Part shown: in pieces, positions 29,539-37,990 of the stretch
How positions within the stretch are numbered: the first letter of the stretch is position 1
Layout of the letters: each line of letters opens with the position of its first letter
From: Qipengyuania oceanensis
GTDB lineage: Bacteria > Pseudomonadota > Alphaproteobacteria > Sphingomonadales > Sphingomonadaceae
Direction: 5' to 3'
DNA length: 64,000 nt
Assembly (NCBI RefSeq): GCF_009827535.1
Contig: NZ_WTYN01000001.1
Span: 682,001 to 746,000 of the forward strand
Program-made: the position numbers and the translations under genes
Notes under the pieces: model-generated
What the model saw: the letters and a program-made list of their open reading frames with translations, nothing else
Told to the model about the DNA's origin: nothing
The model's database searches: none

Positions 29539-30206
29539 GCAAGCTCGCACCTGAAACCCGCGCCTGGCTCGAACAGTCCGGCTTTACGGTCGGCGACGAG
29601 GCCTTGTGGCACGCTGCGCTGACGCACGGCAGCATGGACGAGGACCAGGATTACGAGCGGCTGGAGTTTCTCGGCGACCGGGTCCTGGGCCTGGCGATCG
29701 CGGCCTGGCTCTTCGAACGCGAGCTGTCGCCCGAAGGCACCTTGTCGCAGCAGCTCAACGCTCTCGTCAGCCGCGAGATGTGTGCCCGCGTCGGGCGTGG
29801 CATCGGCCTTGGCGAACATGTCCGGATTTCCAAGCAGGCGCGCAGCGACGGCGGCGCGGACAGCGACAACATCCTCGGCGATGTCATGGAATCGCTTCTC
29901 GGGGCGCATTTCCTTGAACAGGGTTTCGCACCTTCTGCCGATCTCGTGCGCAACCTGTGGCGGCCCGCTATCGAGAGCGGTGCGGGCCGGGACAAGCATC
30001 CCAAGAGCGCGCTGCAGGAATGGGCGGCGGGCAACCAGCGCAAGCCCCCGGTCTACGAGGTCACCGACCGCTCCGGCCCCGATCACGCGGCAAAATTCAC
30101 CGTCAGGGTGACCGTCCACAAGGTCGGCGAGGCCGAGGCGACCGCATCGAGCAAGCAGGAAGCGGAGACCGCCGCCGCGCGTGCCTTCATGGAGAAATTC
30201 GCGTGA
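29535..30206 (+). CDS. rnc: Ribonuclease III
   Basis: Double-strand-specific endonuclease for rRNA and mRNA processing, 223 residues. The catalytic signature ERLEFLGDRVLGLAIA lies near residue 42, with the second acidic cluster in NILGDVMESLLGA; residues about 150-223 form the dsRNA-binding domain ending ASSKQEAETAAARAFM. The start is taken as TTG at 29535, overlapping the lepB stop by 4 bases, with GGAA six bases upstream. An in-frame ATG at 29487 is possible but overlaps lepB by 52 bases. It overlaps era by 4 bases. Confidence 0.92.
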   Translation: MSKLAPETRAWLEQSGFTVGDEALWHAALTHGSMDEDQDYERLEFLGDRVLGLAIAAWLFERELSPEGTLSQQLNALVSREMCARVGRGIGLGEHVRISKQARSDGGADSDNILGDVMESLLGAHFLEQGFAPSADLVRNLWRPAIESGAGRDKHPKSALQEWAAGNQRKPPVYEVTDRSGPDHAAKFTVRVTVHKVGEAEATASSKQEAETAAARAFMEKFA

Positions 30207-31117
30207 GCCAGTCACAAACCCGCTGCGGCGTTGCCGCGATCATCGGCGCGCCCAATGCCGGCAAGTCGACGCTGGTCAATGCGCTCGTCGGGCAGAAGGT
30301 CGCCATCACCAGCGCCAAGGCGCAGACCACCCGCGCACGCCTGATGGGCATTGCTCTGCATTCCGGCGAGGATGCCGAGACGCAGATCATCCTCGTCGAT
30401 ACGCCGGGAATCTTCGCGCCGCGCCGCCGCCTCGACCGGGCGATGGTCAGCGCCGCATGGGACGGGGCCCAGGCAGCCGATGCGGTGCTGCTGGTCGTCG
30501 ACCCCGTGAAGCAACGCCGGCACGAACTGATCCCGCTGCTCGAGCAGCTGGCGAACCGACCGGAGCGCAAGATCCTCGTCCTCAACAAGGTCGATATCTC
30601 GAAGAAGGAGCCGCTGCTCGCGCTCGCGCAGGAATTGTCGCAAACGGCCAGTTTCGACGAGGTGTTCTTCGTCTCCGCTTTGACCGGCGACGGGGTCACT
30701 GAGCTGAAGGACGCGCTTGCCGCGATGATGCCCGAAGGTCCCTGGCATTATCCCGAGGACCAGGTTTCGGATGCGAGCGAGCGCCTGCTTGCCGCGGAAG
30801 TCACCCGCGAGCAGCTCTACCAGCAACTGCACGAGGAACTGCCCTACGATTCGGCCGTGCGCCCGGAAAGCTATCAGGAGCGGCCCGACGGCAGCGTCGA
30901 GATCCACCAGCAGATCGTCATCGCCCGCGACAGCCAGAAGCCGATCGTGCTCGGCAAGGGCGGCGCGCGGATCAAGGCCATCGGCGAGGCTGCGAGGAAG
31001 GAACTGGCCGATATGCTCGGCCAGAAGGTTCACCTCTTCCTGCACGTCAAGGTCGAGGAAAACTGGGCCGAAAGCCGCGAGATCTTCGAGGAAATCGGCC
31101 TGGACTGGGTGAAGTAG
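30203..31117 (+). CDS. era: GTPase Era
   Basis: Essential GTPase that binds the 3' end of 16S rRNA during 30S maturation, 304 residues. G1 is GAPNAGKST near residues 15-23, G3 DTPG with the flanking GIFAPRRRLDRAM, and G4 NKVD. The C-terminal KH domain contains VLGKGGARIKAIGEAARKEL. The start is GTG at 30203, overlapping the rnc stop by 4 bases (GTGA); this is supported by the family N-terminus. It is the last gene of lepB-rnc-era. Confidence 0.96.
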   Translation: MSQSQTRCGVAAIIGAPNAGKSTLVNALVGQKVAITSAKAQTTRARLMGIALHSGEDAETQIILVDTPGIFAPRRRLDRAMVSAAWDGAQAADAVLLVVDPVKQRRHELIPLLEQLANRPERKILVLNKVDISKKEPLLALAQELSQTASFDEVFFVSALTGDGVTELKDALAAMMPEGPWHYPEDQVSDASERLLAAEVTREQLYQQLHEELPYDSAVRPESYQERPDGSVEIHQQIVIARDSQKPIVLGKGGARIKAIGEAARKELADMLGQKVHLFLHVKVEENWAESREIFEEIGLDWVK

Positions 31118-31165
31118 AACCCAACCCTTGCCCGCTGAAACTGCCCGGAAGCAGGCAGCGATATC

Positions 31166-31348
31166 CTACCGCTTCTTCTGGATTTCGATCTTGTTCTTCT
31201 TGGCGAAGTCCTTGGTCGACTCCTCGCTGCGGCCGATGGCCTTGGCGATTTCCTTCAGCCCCTTGCCCTTGCCTGCGAGCATGCGCAGCTGGCCCGCCTC
31301 GTCGGCTTTCCACGGCTGCTTGTGCCGTTCGAAAAACTCCTTCGCCAT
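31166..31348 (-). CDS. Small helix-turn-helix-like protein coupled to topA
   Basis: Unrecognised basic protein of 60 residues. The segment PWKADEAGQLRMLAGKGKGL followed by KEIAKAIGRSEESTKDFAKK has the pattern of a SANT or GcrA-like helix-turn-helix: Trp near the start, a Leu-rich first helix, an IA-x-x-IGRS turn and a Lys-rich third helix. That makes DNA binding plausible but not proven. Its ATG overlaps the topA stop by one base (TGATG), so it is made from the topA mRNA. It converges on era. Confidence 0.72.
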   Translation of the reverse strand: MAKEFFERHKQPWKADEAGQLRMLAGKGKGLKEIAKAIGRSEESTKDFAKKNKIEIQKKR

Positions 31349-33915
31349 CAGTCCGCCTTCGCTGCCTTCTTGGCCGGAGCCTTCTTCTTGGGCGCGGCCT
31401 TCTTCTTGGCAGGAGCCTTCTTCTTCGCCTTCTTCTTGGCGGGCCCCTTGGCCGCGCGGGCATCGATCAGCTCGATCGCCTGCGCATCAGTGAGGTCTTC
31501 GGGCTTCTGATCCTTGGGAATGGTCGCATTCGTCGTGCCGTCGGTGACGTAGGGTCCGTAACGACCCGGCATCACCTTCATCTCGGCACCGCTGGTCGGA
31601 TGCTCGCCCAACGTCTTGATCGGTTCGGCCTTGCCGCGCCCTCTGCCCTTGCGATTGGCTGCTTCGGCCAGGATCGTGACTGCAGCATTCATCCCGACAT
31701 CGAACACGTCGCTTGTCGAGCCGAGCTTGCCGTACTTCCCATCATGCCGCAGGTAAGGCCCGTAACGCCCTATCGCCGCTTCGATTTCCTTGCCGGTTTC
31801 GGGATGCGCGCCGACGATGCGCGGCAGGCTGAGCAACTTGATCGCCCACTCCAGGTCGAAGTCCGGCAGGTCCTTCGGGATGCTCGCCCGCTTCTTCGCC
31901 CCGTCAACTTCCATTTCGACATAGGGGCCGAACCGGCCGGTCTTTCGCTCGACCTGTGCGCCGGTCTCCGGGTCGGTGCCCATGACCCCGTCCTCGCCCG
32001 CGCCGTCCTCTTCTCCGCCCGGCTGGGCAAAGCGGCGGGTGTACTTGCATTCAGGGTAGTTCACGCAGGCGATGAAAGCGCCGTAACGGCCGCCGCGCAG
32101 ATGCAGCTCGCCGCCTGCGCGCCCCTCGTCGCGGCACAGCGGGCAGGCCCGCGGATCGCTCCCGTCGGCGGTCGGCGGGAAGAGATAGTCGGACAGATAC
32201 TCGTCGAGCGCCTCGGTCACTTCCGAGGGCTTCTTGTCCATCACCTCTTCGGTCTTCGGCTTGAAATCGCGCCAGAACTGCTCGAGCAAGGTCTTCCACT
32301 GCTCGTCCCCGGCGGAGACCTCGTCGAGCTCGTCTTCCATCTCGGCGGTGAAATCGTATCCGACGTAGCGGGTGAAGAACCGTTCGAGAAAAGCTGTCAG
32401 CAAGCGGCCCGATTCCTCTGCGAAGAAACGGTTTTTCTCCATCCGGACATAGTTGCGGTCGCGCAGCGTCTGGATGGTCGAGGCATAGGTCGACGGACGT
32501 CCGATGCCCAGTTCCTCCAGCCGCTTGACCAGCGATGCTTCCGAGAAGCGCGGCGGCGGCTGGGTGAAGTGCTGGGTCGCATCGACGCCCGTCTTGGCCG
32601 GCGTATCGCCCTTCTTCATCGCGGGCAGCAGGCCGTCATCGTCGCCGTCGTCGCCGTCCGACTTGTCGTCGAACCCTTCCTGGTAGACCGCGAGGAAACC
32701 GGCGAACTTCACCACCTGGCCGGTTGCGCGAAGCTCGTGCCGGCCGGTCGGGTCGCGCATCGTCACGGTCGTCCGCTCGAGACTGGCAGCGGCCATCTGA
32801 CTCGCCATGGCGCGCTTGTAGATGAGGTCGTAGAGCTTGCCTTCGTCGCCCGATCCGGCCCGGTCGCGCATGAAGTTCGTCGGGCGGATCGCCTCGTGCG
32901 CTTCCTGCGTGTTCTTGGCCTTGGTCTTGTACATCCGCGGCTTTTCCGGGAGGTAATGCCCGTCGTAGCGCTCGGTGATTGCCTTGCGCGCAGCCGAAAT
33001 CGCACTGCCGTCCATGCTCACCCCGTCGGTCCGCATGTAGGTGATCGCGCCCGCCTCGTAGAGCGATTGCGCACAGCGCATCGTGTGGCTGGCCGAAAAG
33101 CCGAGCTTGCGCGCGGCTTCCTGCTGCAGGGTCGAGGTAGTGAACGGCGGGGCCGGATTGCGCTTCAGTGGCCGGGTCTCGATGTCCTCGACCGTGAAGC
33201 GGCCTTCCTCAACGGCCTTCCGAGCCGCCTTGGCAGTGCCTTCCTCGCCGATCGACAGGCGATCGATCTTCTCGCCGTCGTAGCGTACCAGCCGCGCATC
33301 GAACGCGGTACCGTCATGCTCCATGTGCGCGACGACCGACCAGTATTCCTGCGGGACGAAAGCCTCGATCTCGCGCTCGCGATCGACGATCAGCCGCAGG
33401 GCCACCGACTGGACGCGACCGGCGCTCTTGGCCCCCGGCAGGCGGCGCCACAGCACCGGCGAGAGCGTGAAGCCGTAGAGGTAATCGAGCGCGCGGCGCG
33501 CGAGATAGGCGTCGATCAGTGGCTGGTCGAGGTCACGCGGGCTCTTCATCGCCTCGGTCACCGCGTTCTTGGTGATCGCGTTGAAGGTCACGCGATCGAC
33601 CTTGTCGGGCAGCGCCTTGCGCTTTTTCAGCAGTTCGCGGACGTGCCAGGAAATGGCCTCGCCTTCGCGGTCGGGGTCGGTCGCGAGTACCAGCCGGTCC
33701 GCTTTCTTTGCCGCATCGGCGATTTCCTTGAATCGGCTCTGCTTGTCGCGGTAGAGTTCCCAGTCCATCGCGAAGTCCTCGTCCGGGCGGACGCTGCCGT
33801 CCTTGGGCGGCAGGTCGCGGACGTGGCCATAGGATGCGAGGACCTTGAAGTCCTTGCCCAGGTACTGCTCGATGGTTTTCGCCTTAGCCGGCGATTCTAC
33901 AATAACTAGTTGCAT
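31348..33915 (-). CDS. topA: DNA topoisomerase I
   Basis: Type IA topoisomerase that relaxes negative supercoils, 855 residues. The Toprim domain starts MQLVIVESPAKAKTIEQYLG and has DPDREGEAISWH near residue 110; the catalytic Tyr293 is in ITYMRTDGVSM. One classical zinc-finger motif is visible (CPLCRDEGRAGGELHL to NYPECKY), followed by several degenerate topo C-terminal repeats with GRYGPY, and a Lys/Ala/Pro-rich tail of about 35 residues. It is the key enzyme for supercoil balance; its promoter region carries an unusual Z-DNA-prone tract (33935-33960). Confidence 0.97.
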   Translation of the reverse strand: MQLVIVESPAKAKTIEQYLGKDFKVLASYGHVRDLPPKDGSVRPDEDFAMDWELYRDKQSRFKEIADAAKKADRLVLATDPDREGEAISWHVRELLKKRKALPDKVDRVTFNAITKNAVTEAMKSPRDLDQPLIDAYLARRALDYLYGFTLSPVLWRRLPGAKSAGRVQSVALRLIVDREREIEAFVPQEYWSVVAHMEHDGTAFDARLVRYDGEKIDRLSIGEEGTAKAARKAVEEGRFTVEDIETRPLKRNPAPPFTTSTLQQEAARKLGFSASHTMRCAQSLYEAGAITYMRTDGVSMDGSAISAARKAITERYDGHYLPEKPRMYKTKAKNTQEAHEAIRPTNFMRDRAGSGDEGKLYDLIYKRAMASQMAAASLERTTVTMRDPTGRHELRATGQVVKFAGFLAVYQEGFDDKSDGDDGDDDGLLPAMKKGDTPAKTGVDATQHFTQPPPRFSEASLVKRLEELGIGRPSTYASTIQTLRDRNYVRMEKNRFFAEESGRLLTAFLERFFTRYVGYDFTAEMEDELDEVSAGDEQWKTLLEQFWRDFKPKTEEVMDKKPSEVTEALDEYLSDYLFPPTADGSDPRACPLCRDEGRAGGELHLRGGRYGAFIACVNYPECKYTRRFAQPGGEEDGAGEDGVMGTDPETGAQVERKTGRFGPYVEMEVDGAKKRASIPKDLPDFDLEWAIKLLSLPRIVGAHPETGKEIEAAIGRYGPYLRHDGKYGKLGSTSDVFDVGMNAAVTILAEAANRKGRGRGKAEPIKTLGEHPTSGAEMKVMPGRYGPYVTDGTTNATIPKDQKPEDLTDAQAIELIDARAAKGPAKKKAKKKAPAKKKAAPKKKAPAKKAAKAD

Positions 33916-33934
33916 TGCGGTTTTTGGAAGCCCT

Positions 33935-33960
33935 TACGCGTATACGTGTACGTACACGCG
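33935..33960. promoter_or_regulatory. 26-base alternating pyrimidine-purine tract at the topA promoter
   Basis: Bases 33935-33960 alternate pyrimidine and purine without a break and include a perfect 14-base palindrome (33945-33958). Such tracts adopt Z-DNA under negative supercoiling. It lies 20-45 bases upstream of the topA start, between the candidate -10 region and the start codon. A supercoil-sensing role is inferred. Confidence 0.6.
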
Positions 33961-33961
33961 A

Positions 33962-33990
33962 GAGTGGGGTGTGAGATTCGGAGGTGTCAA
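33962..33990 (-). promoter_or_regulatory. Candidate topA promoter
   Basis: A perfect TTGACA -35 box (33990-33985, minus strand) is followed after 17 bases by CCACTC (33967-33962), a poor -10 box. If used, transcription would start near 33955, inside the alternating tract. Confidence 0.4.
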
Positions 33991-34078
33991 GCGCGATCGG
34001 CGCAAGCCTCGGCCTCGTGATTGCCGCGGGGACGATGCCAAGGCCGCGCCCGCGACACCGCCCCCGTTTGTTTCTCGC

Positions 34079-35080
34079 CTAACGCTGGGCGGCCATCTGC
34101 GCGACGATCCTTTCGTTCGCATTGCCTACGAGGGCCACGGCGCCAGCCTGGTACTGCTCGCCGTTGGCAGTGAACTCGAACTTGCGGGTCTTGCCGAACA
34201 TCGGCAGGCCGATACCGGCGGCAGCGGCCAGTCCACCAGCGACATTGGCTGCCGACTGGGTTGCCTTCGCGGCACCGGTACTGGCATCGGCGACCTCGAT
34301 GAACTCGCCGTCGACCGACATCGGCGACGTGATGACGACCTGGTTCTGCTTGCCGTTGGCGCCGATCACGGTCACCTTCGACAGGTCCGGCACGACGGAT
34401 AGGTTGGCGTTCACTTTCAGACTGCCGCCGAAACTGAAGGCACCCGGACGCTTCTGGTCCGAGAAGTCGATCAGGTAGATCACATCGACCGCGGGCACGC
34501 CGCTTTCCTTCGCGTATGTGCCGACCGCCAAGGCGCTGCGCGTGGCCTTCATGTTGCTGCCGATGGAACCGAAACCCCCGCCCAGCGAAACGTCGCCCGG
34601 CAGGATCACCTGGATCGGCAGGGCGCTCGGAGCGTAGAAAACCGCTTTGCCTTTGCTCTTCTTCTCGAGCTGGATCGATTCCTCGCTCGGACCGCGATCT
34701 GACCCGGCCTTGGCCATGGTTTCGCTAGCGAAGACCGTCGCAGGCGCGATGACCGTCATGCCGGCAGCGGCGAGCCTGGCGGTGAAATCGGCATAGGCCG
34801 CATCGGTGATTGCCTGCATCATCTCCGGCGTCACGCCGACCAGCTTGCTTTGCGCCTTGGTCGTCCCCCCGAATGCGCCCATCAGGCCGCCGGTCTTCTT
34901 GGTCTGGTCGATCGATTCGAAGATGAAGCCGACGTTGAAGGCCACGACGGCGACCTGCCCGGCGCCCTGTAGCGCGCCCTTGTCCTTGACCTCGAATTCC
35001 TTGGCATCCTTGGCAACCACTTCGGCCGCCGGAAAAGAAATCGCCAGGGCAATGCCCATGGCCAGCGCAAATTTACGCAT
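34079..35080 (-). CDS. Secreted protein of unknown function between dprA and topA
   Basis: Unrecognised protein of 333 residues. MRKFALAMGIALAISFPAAE is a signal peptide with cleavage near residue 23 (VVA-KD), and a G-rich site lies just upstream of this ATG; 44 upstream in-frame residues are spacer. The mature part is soluble, rich in Ala, Gly, Lys and Val, with a Gly-rich stretch DVSLGGGFGSIGSNM and a short hydrophobic segment VAGGLAAAAGIGLPMFG near residue 290. It sits in the otherwise standard order plsY-dprA-topA. Confidence 0.75.
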   Translation of the reverse strand: MRKFALAMGIALAISFPAAEVVAKDAKEFEVKDKGALQGAGQVAVVAFNVGFIFESIDQTKKTGGLMGAFGGTTKAQSKLVGVTPEMMQAITDAAYADFTARLAAAGMTVIAPATVFASETMAKAGSDRGPSEESIQLEKKSKGKAVFYAPSALPIQVILPGDVSLGGGFGSIGSNMKATRSALAVGTYAKESGVPAVDVIYLIDFSDQKRPGAFSFGGSLKVNANLSVVPDLSKVTVIGANGKQNQVVITSPMSVDGEFIEVADASTGAAKATQSAANVAGGLAAAAGIGLPMFGKTRKFEFTANGEQYQAGAVALVGNANERIVAQMAAQR

Positions 35081-35208
35081 AAGCCCCCCATGTGAATGCT
35101 GAAATGACTGCGGTTCGTTGACCGACTGCGCCCCGTTGATCGGTTGGTTAACAGCCGGCCGGGCTTGCAACAAGACGTTGGGCGAGCAACGCCGAACATC
35201 CCCGAATT

Positions 35209-36321
35209 TCAACGGATTGAAACCTTGCCTCCGGCATGGCGCTCAAGCACGCCGGCGATCTCGAGCTCCAGCAGGGCCAGTTGCACGGCAGCGGTGCTTA
35301 CACCGGACTGGCGAACCAGTTCGTCGACCGAGACTGGCGCATTGCTGAGCAGGCCGGCGATGTCGGCGGGTTCGGCCTCCGACAGTTCCTCGGGCAGGTA
35401 ATCGAACATGGCGGCCGGCTCGCGAAAGGTCGATCGCGGGCTGCCATCGAAGCCGGAGAGCAGTTCGATGACATCCTCGGGCGACTGGACCAGCACCGCC
35501 CCTTCGCGGATCAGGTGGTTGCAGCCGTGCGAGCGCGCATCGAGCGGGCTGCCGGGGATCGCCATGACTTCCCTGCCCGCCTCCCCCGCCAGCCGTGCGG
35601 TGATGAGCGAGCCTGACTTGACCGCCGCCTCGACCACGAGCGTGCCACTGGCGAGGCCCGCGATGATGCGGTTGCGGCTCGGAAAGTGGCTGCCGCGCGG
35701 CTCGGTCCCCGGGGGCTGCTCGGCGATCAGGAGTCCTTCGCGCGCGATCCGATCCTGCAACGCCTCGTGCTGCGGCGGATAGGCGATGTCGATCCCGCTG
35801 GCGATGACGCCGATGGTATGCGGGAACGCACCTTCATGCGCGGCACCGTCGATTCCGCGTGCCAAACCCGAAACCACCACCAATCCCGCTTCGCCGAGCG
35901 CCGCACCGAAATCGCGCGCCAGCTTGACCGCGGCGGCGCTGGCGTTGCGCGCCCCGACCATGGCGACACAGGGCTTGCCGGCGAGCGCGATATCGCCGCG
36001 CCACGTCAGGATCGGAGGTGCGCTTTCCAGCTGGCCGAGCAGCGAGGGATAGTCCGGCTGGTCGTGGAACAGGTATTTCGCGCCCGCCTTGCGAAGCGCG
36101 TCGACCTCGCGCTCGATCCTGTCGACCGGCGCGGCGCGATATTGCCGTCCGCCGCGTTTGCCGAGCTCCGGCAGCGCCTCGAGCGCGTTCGCAGCCGAGC
36201 CGAATCGGACCAGCAGTTGCGCGTAGGAGACCGGGCCGATGTTCGGCGAGCGCAGCAGGCGGATGCGTGCGAACGCTTCGTCCTGCGTGAGAGTAACCGG
36301 GCAACTGGCGGGCGCATCCAT
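35209..36321 (-). CDS. dprA: DNA-processing protein DprA
   Basis: Single-strand DNA-binding protein that protects incoming DNA and loads RecA during transformation, 370 residues. The Rossmann core covers about residues 80-290 with AMVGARNASAAAVKLARDFG, VVSGLARGIDGAAHEGAF and NRIIAGLASGTLVVEA; a C-terminal winged-helix (about residues 310-370) ends GKVSIR. It lies 53 bases downstream of plsY. Presence of dprA hints at natural competence but com genes are not in the window. Confidence 0.95.
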   Translation of the reverse strand: MDAPASCPVTLTQDEAFARIRLLRSPNIGPVSYAQLLVRFGSAANALEALPELGKRGGRQYRAAPVDRIEREVDALRKAGAKYLFHDQPDYPSLLGQLESAPPILTWRGDIALAGKPCVAMVGARNASAAAVKLARDFGAALGEAGLVVVSGLARGIDGAAHEGAFPHTIGVIASGIDIAYPPQHEALQDRIAREGLLIAEQPPGTEPRGSHFPSRNRIIAGLASGTLVVEAAVKSGSLITARLAGEAGREVMAIPGSPLDARSHGCNHLIREGAVLVQSPEDVIELLSGFDGSPRSTFREPAAMFDYLPEELSEAEPADIAGLLSNAPVSVDELVRQSGVSTAAVQLALLELEIAGVLERHAGGKVSIR

Positions 36322-36374
36322 TGCCGACCCGTCGGGCGATGCACCCGCCCGGTCAACTTACGGTGCTGTAAGCG

Positions 36375-36962
36375 TCAGCCCTTCTTGCTTCCGACCTTCG
36401 GTTCCTCGCCCTTCGTCAGCCGGGCGATGTTTTCCCGATGGAGGTACAGGACGACCACCGCGATGGCGGCCAGCACCGGGAAGAACTGGGGGTAACCGAG
36501 CAGGGGGGCTGCCGCGGCTGCGGCGACGACGGCGCTCATTCCCGCAAGCGAGCTGATCCGGAATATGGCGAGCACCGAAAGCCAGATGAAGGCATAGACG
36601 AGACCGATCGGCCAGCCGAGCCCGAAGGCGACGCCGGCGTTCGTCGCCACGCCCTTGCCGCCCTTGAAGCCGAGCCAGATCGGGAAGCAATGGCCGATCA
36701 CCGCGGCGCCGGCAGCAAATGCCATCGCCACGTCGTTCCACAAATGCCCCGCGATGAAGACAGGCAGGAAGCCCTTCACCAGGTCCAGCAACAGCGTGGC
36801 CGCGGCCAGTCCCTTGTTGCCGGTGCGCAGCACGTTGGTCGCGCCGATGTTGCCGCTGCCAATGTTGCGGACATCGCCCATGCCCGCCGCCTTTGTCAGC
36901 AAGAGGCCGAAGGGAATGGATCCGACGAGATAGCCGAGCAGCGCTGCGAATAGTGCGTCCAT
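36375..36962 (-). CDS. plsY: Glycerol-3-phosphate acyltransferase PlsY
   Basis: Membrane enzyme that acylates glycerol-3-phosphate from acyl phosphate, the first step of phospholipid synthesis, 195 residues. Motif 1 SGNIGATNVLRTGNK is near residue 36, motif 2 GFKGGKGVATNAGV near residue 105, motif 3 near residue 150; five or more hydrophobic helices separate them. The start MDALFAALLGYLVGSIPFG is usual. It is the first gene of the minus-strand cluster plsY-dprA and divergent from murI. Confidence 0.95.
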   Translation of the reverse strand: MDALFAALLGYLVGSIPFGLLLTKAAGMGDVRNIGSGNIGATNVLRTGNKGLAAATLLLDLVKGFLPVFIAGHLWNDVAMAFAAGAAVIGHCFPIWLGFKGGKGVATNAGVAFGLGWPIGLVYAFIWLSVLAIFRISSLAGMSAVVAAAAAAPLLGYPQFFPVLAAIAVVVLYLHRENIARLTKGEEPKVGSKKG

Positions 36963-36984
36963 GTCTCTCCCCTACCCGTTAGCC

Positions 36985-37057
36985 CCGAGCTTGTCGAAGG
37001 GGCGTTCTTTCTTCTAAGCGACCGCGAAAGTGAAGTGCGGGGCTTCGACAAGCTCGG
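36985..37057. repeat. REPIN-like pair of inverted repeats
   Basis: The 15-base block CCGAGCTTGTCGAAG (36985-36999) reappears inverted as CTTCGACAAGCTCGG (37043-37057), with 43 bases between. The core CTTCGACAAGCTC is a widespread extragenic palindromic (REP) sequence in sphingomonads and other bacteria, and paired inverted copies are the REPIN form. It lies in the plsY-murI divergent spacer. A longer in-frame start for murI at 37030 would run through it and is rejected. Confidence 0.75.
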
Positions 37058-37074
37058 CCCGAACGGAGTTTTCT

Positions 37075-37875
37075 GTGGACGCCAGCCCCTCTTCCCCCAT
37101 CCTGATGTTCGATTCCGGCGTCGGCGGGCTGTCGGTGCTCGGCGAACTGCGAAAGGTGCTGCCCCAGGCGCCGATCATCTATGCCGCGGACGAAGCGGGC
37201 CTGCCCTATGGCGACAAGAGCGAGGCGGAGATCGCCGCGCGCGTTTCGGGCCTGCTCGGCAGAATGGCCGAACGCTGGCAGCCGCGGCTGATCTGCATCG
37301 CCTGCAACACCGCCAGCACTATCGCGCTCGGCATGGTGCGCGACGTCCTCGAAACCCCGATCGTGGGTACGGTCCCCGCGATCAAGCCAGCTGCTGCGAT
37401 CACGAGGACCGGCGTCTTCGGCCTCCTGGGTACCGAGGCGACGATGCGACAGGCCTATGTCGACGATCTCGAAACCGAGTTCGCTGCCGGCAAGACCCTG
37501 CTGCGTCACGGCGCGAACGGGCTGGTACCGCTGGCCGAGGCCAAGCTGCGCGGCGAGCCGGTTTCGATCGATGCCGTGGCCGAAGCGACCAAGGGCCTGC
37601 TTCTGCAGGTGCACGGGCAGGAGATCGACACGGTGGTTCTCGCCTGTACGCATTTCCCGCTGCTGGCGGACGAGCTCCACGCGGCGCTGGGCCGTGAGCT
37701 GACCTTCGTCGACGGATCGGAAGGGATCGCGCGGCGGATCGCCCAATTGACGCGGGACCAGGCTTTCGAACGCTCGAACCCCGATCGCGCGGTCACCACC
37801 GGCGACCTCGCCGAGTTCCGGCAGCTCGCGGACGCCTTTGCAGGCTACGGCATTGCTCGGCTGGAGAAATTCTAG
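37075..37875 (+). CDS. murI: Glutamate racemase
   Basis: Cofactor-independent racemase making D-glutamate for peptidoglycan, 266 residues. MFDSGVGGLSVLGELR near residue 11 and the two catalytic cysteines, in ICIACNTAST (Cys77) and VLACTHFPLL near residue 187, are visible. The start is GTG at 37075, with a GGAG site six bases upstream; an ATG at 37030 lies inside the REPIN-like repeat and is unlikely. It is divergent from plsY. Confidence 0.94.
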   Translation: MDASPSSPILMFDSGVGGLSVLGELRKVLPQAPIIYAADEAGLPYGDKSEAEIAARVSGLLGRMAERWQPRLICIACNTASTIALGMVRDVLETPIVGTVPAIKPAAAITRTGVFGLLGTEATMRQAYVDDLETEFAAGKTLLRHGANGLVPLAEAKLRGEPVSIDAVAEATKGLLLQVHGQEIDTVVLACTHFPLLADELHAALGRELTFVDGSEGIARRIAQLTRDQAFERSNPDRAVTTGDLAEFRQLADAFAGYGIARLEKF

Positions 37876-37990
37876 CTGCGAATCGCTCGCAAAGATCGCG
37901 GTAGAATTTCGCGGGAAACAGGCCTAAATCGCCCCCGACCAAGGCAGGCACAGACCGGGGCAACCGGCGCCGCAGGATGGACGGACGAGC

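Noticed and set aside
31348-31450. Frameshift or contamination at the Lys/Ala-rich topA tail
   Set aside because: Lysine-rich tails are common on alphaproteobacterial TopA, and the frame is clean to the stop codon.
37030-37074. Longer N-terminus of MurI from ATG 37030
   Set aside because: It reads through the REPIN-like repeat, whereas GTG 37075 has a well-placed ribosome-binding site and family-like N-terminus.
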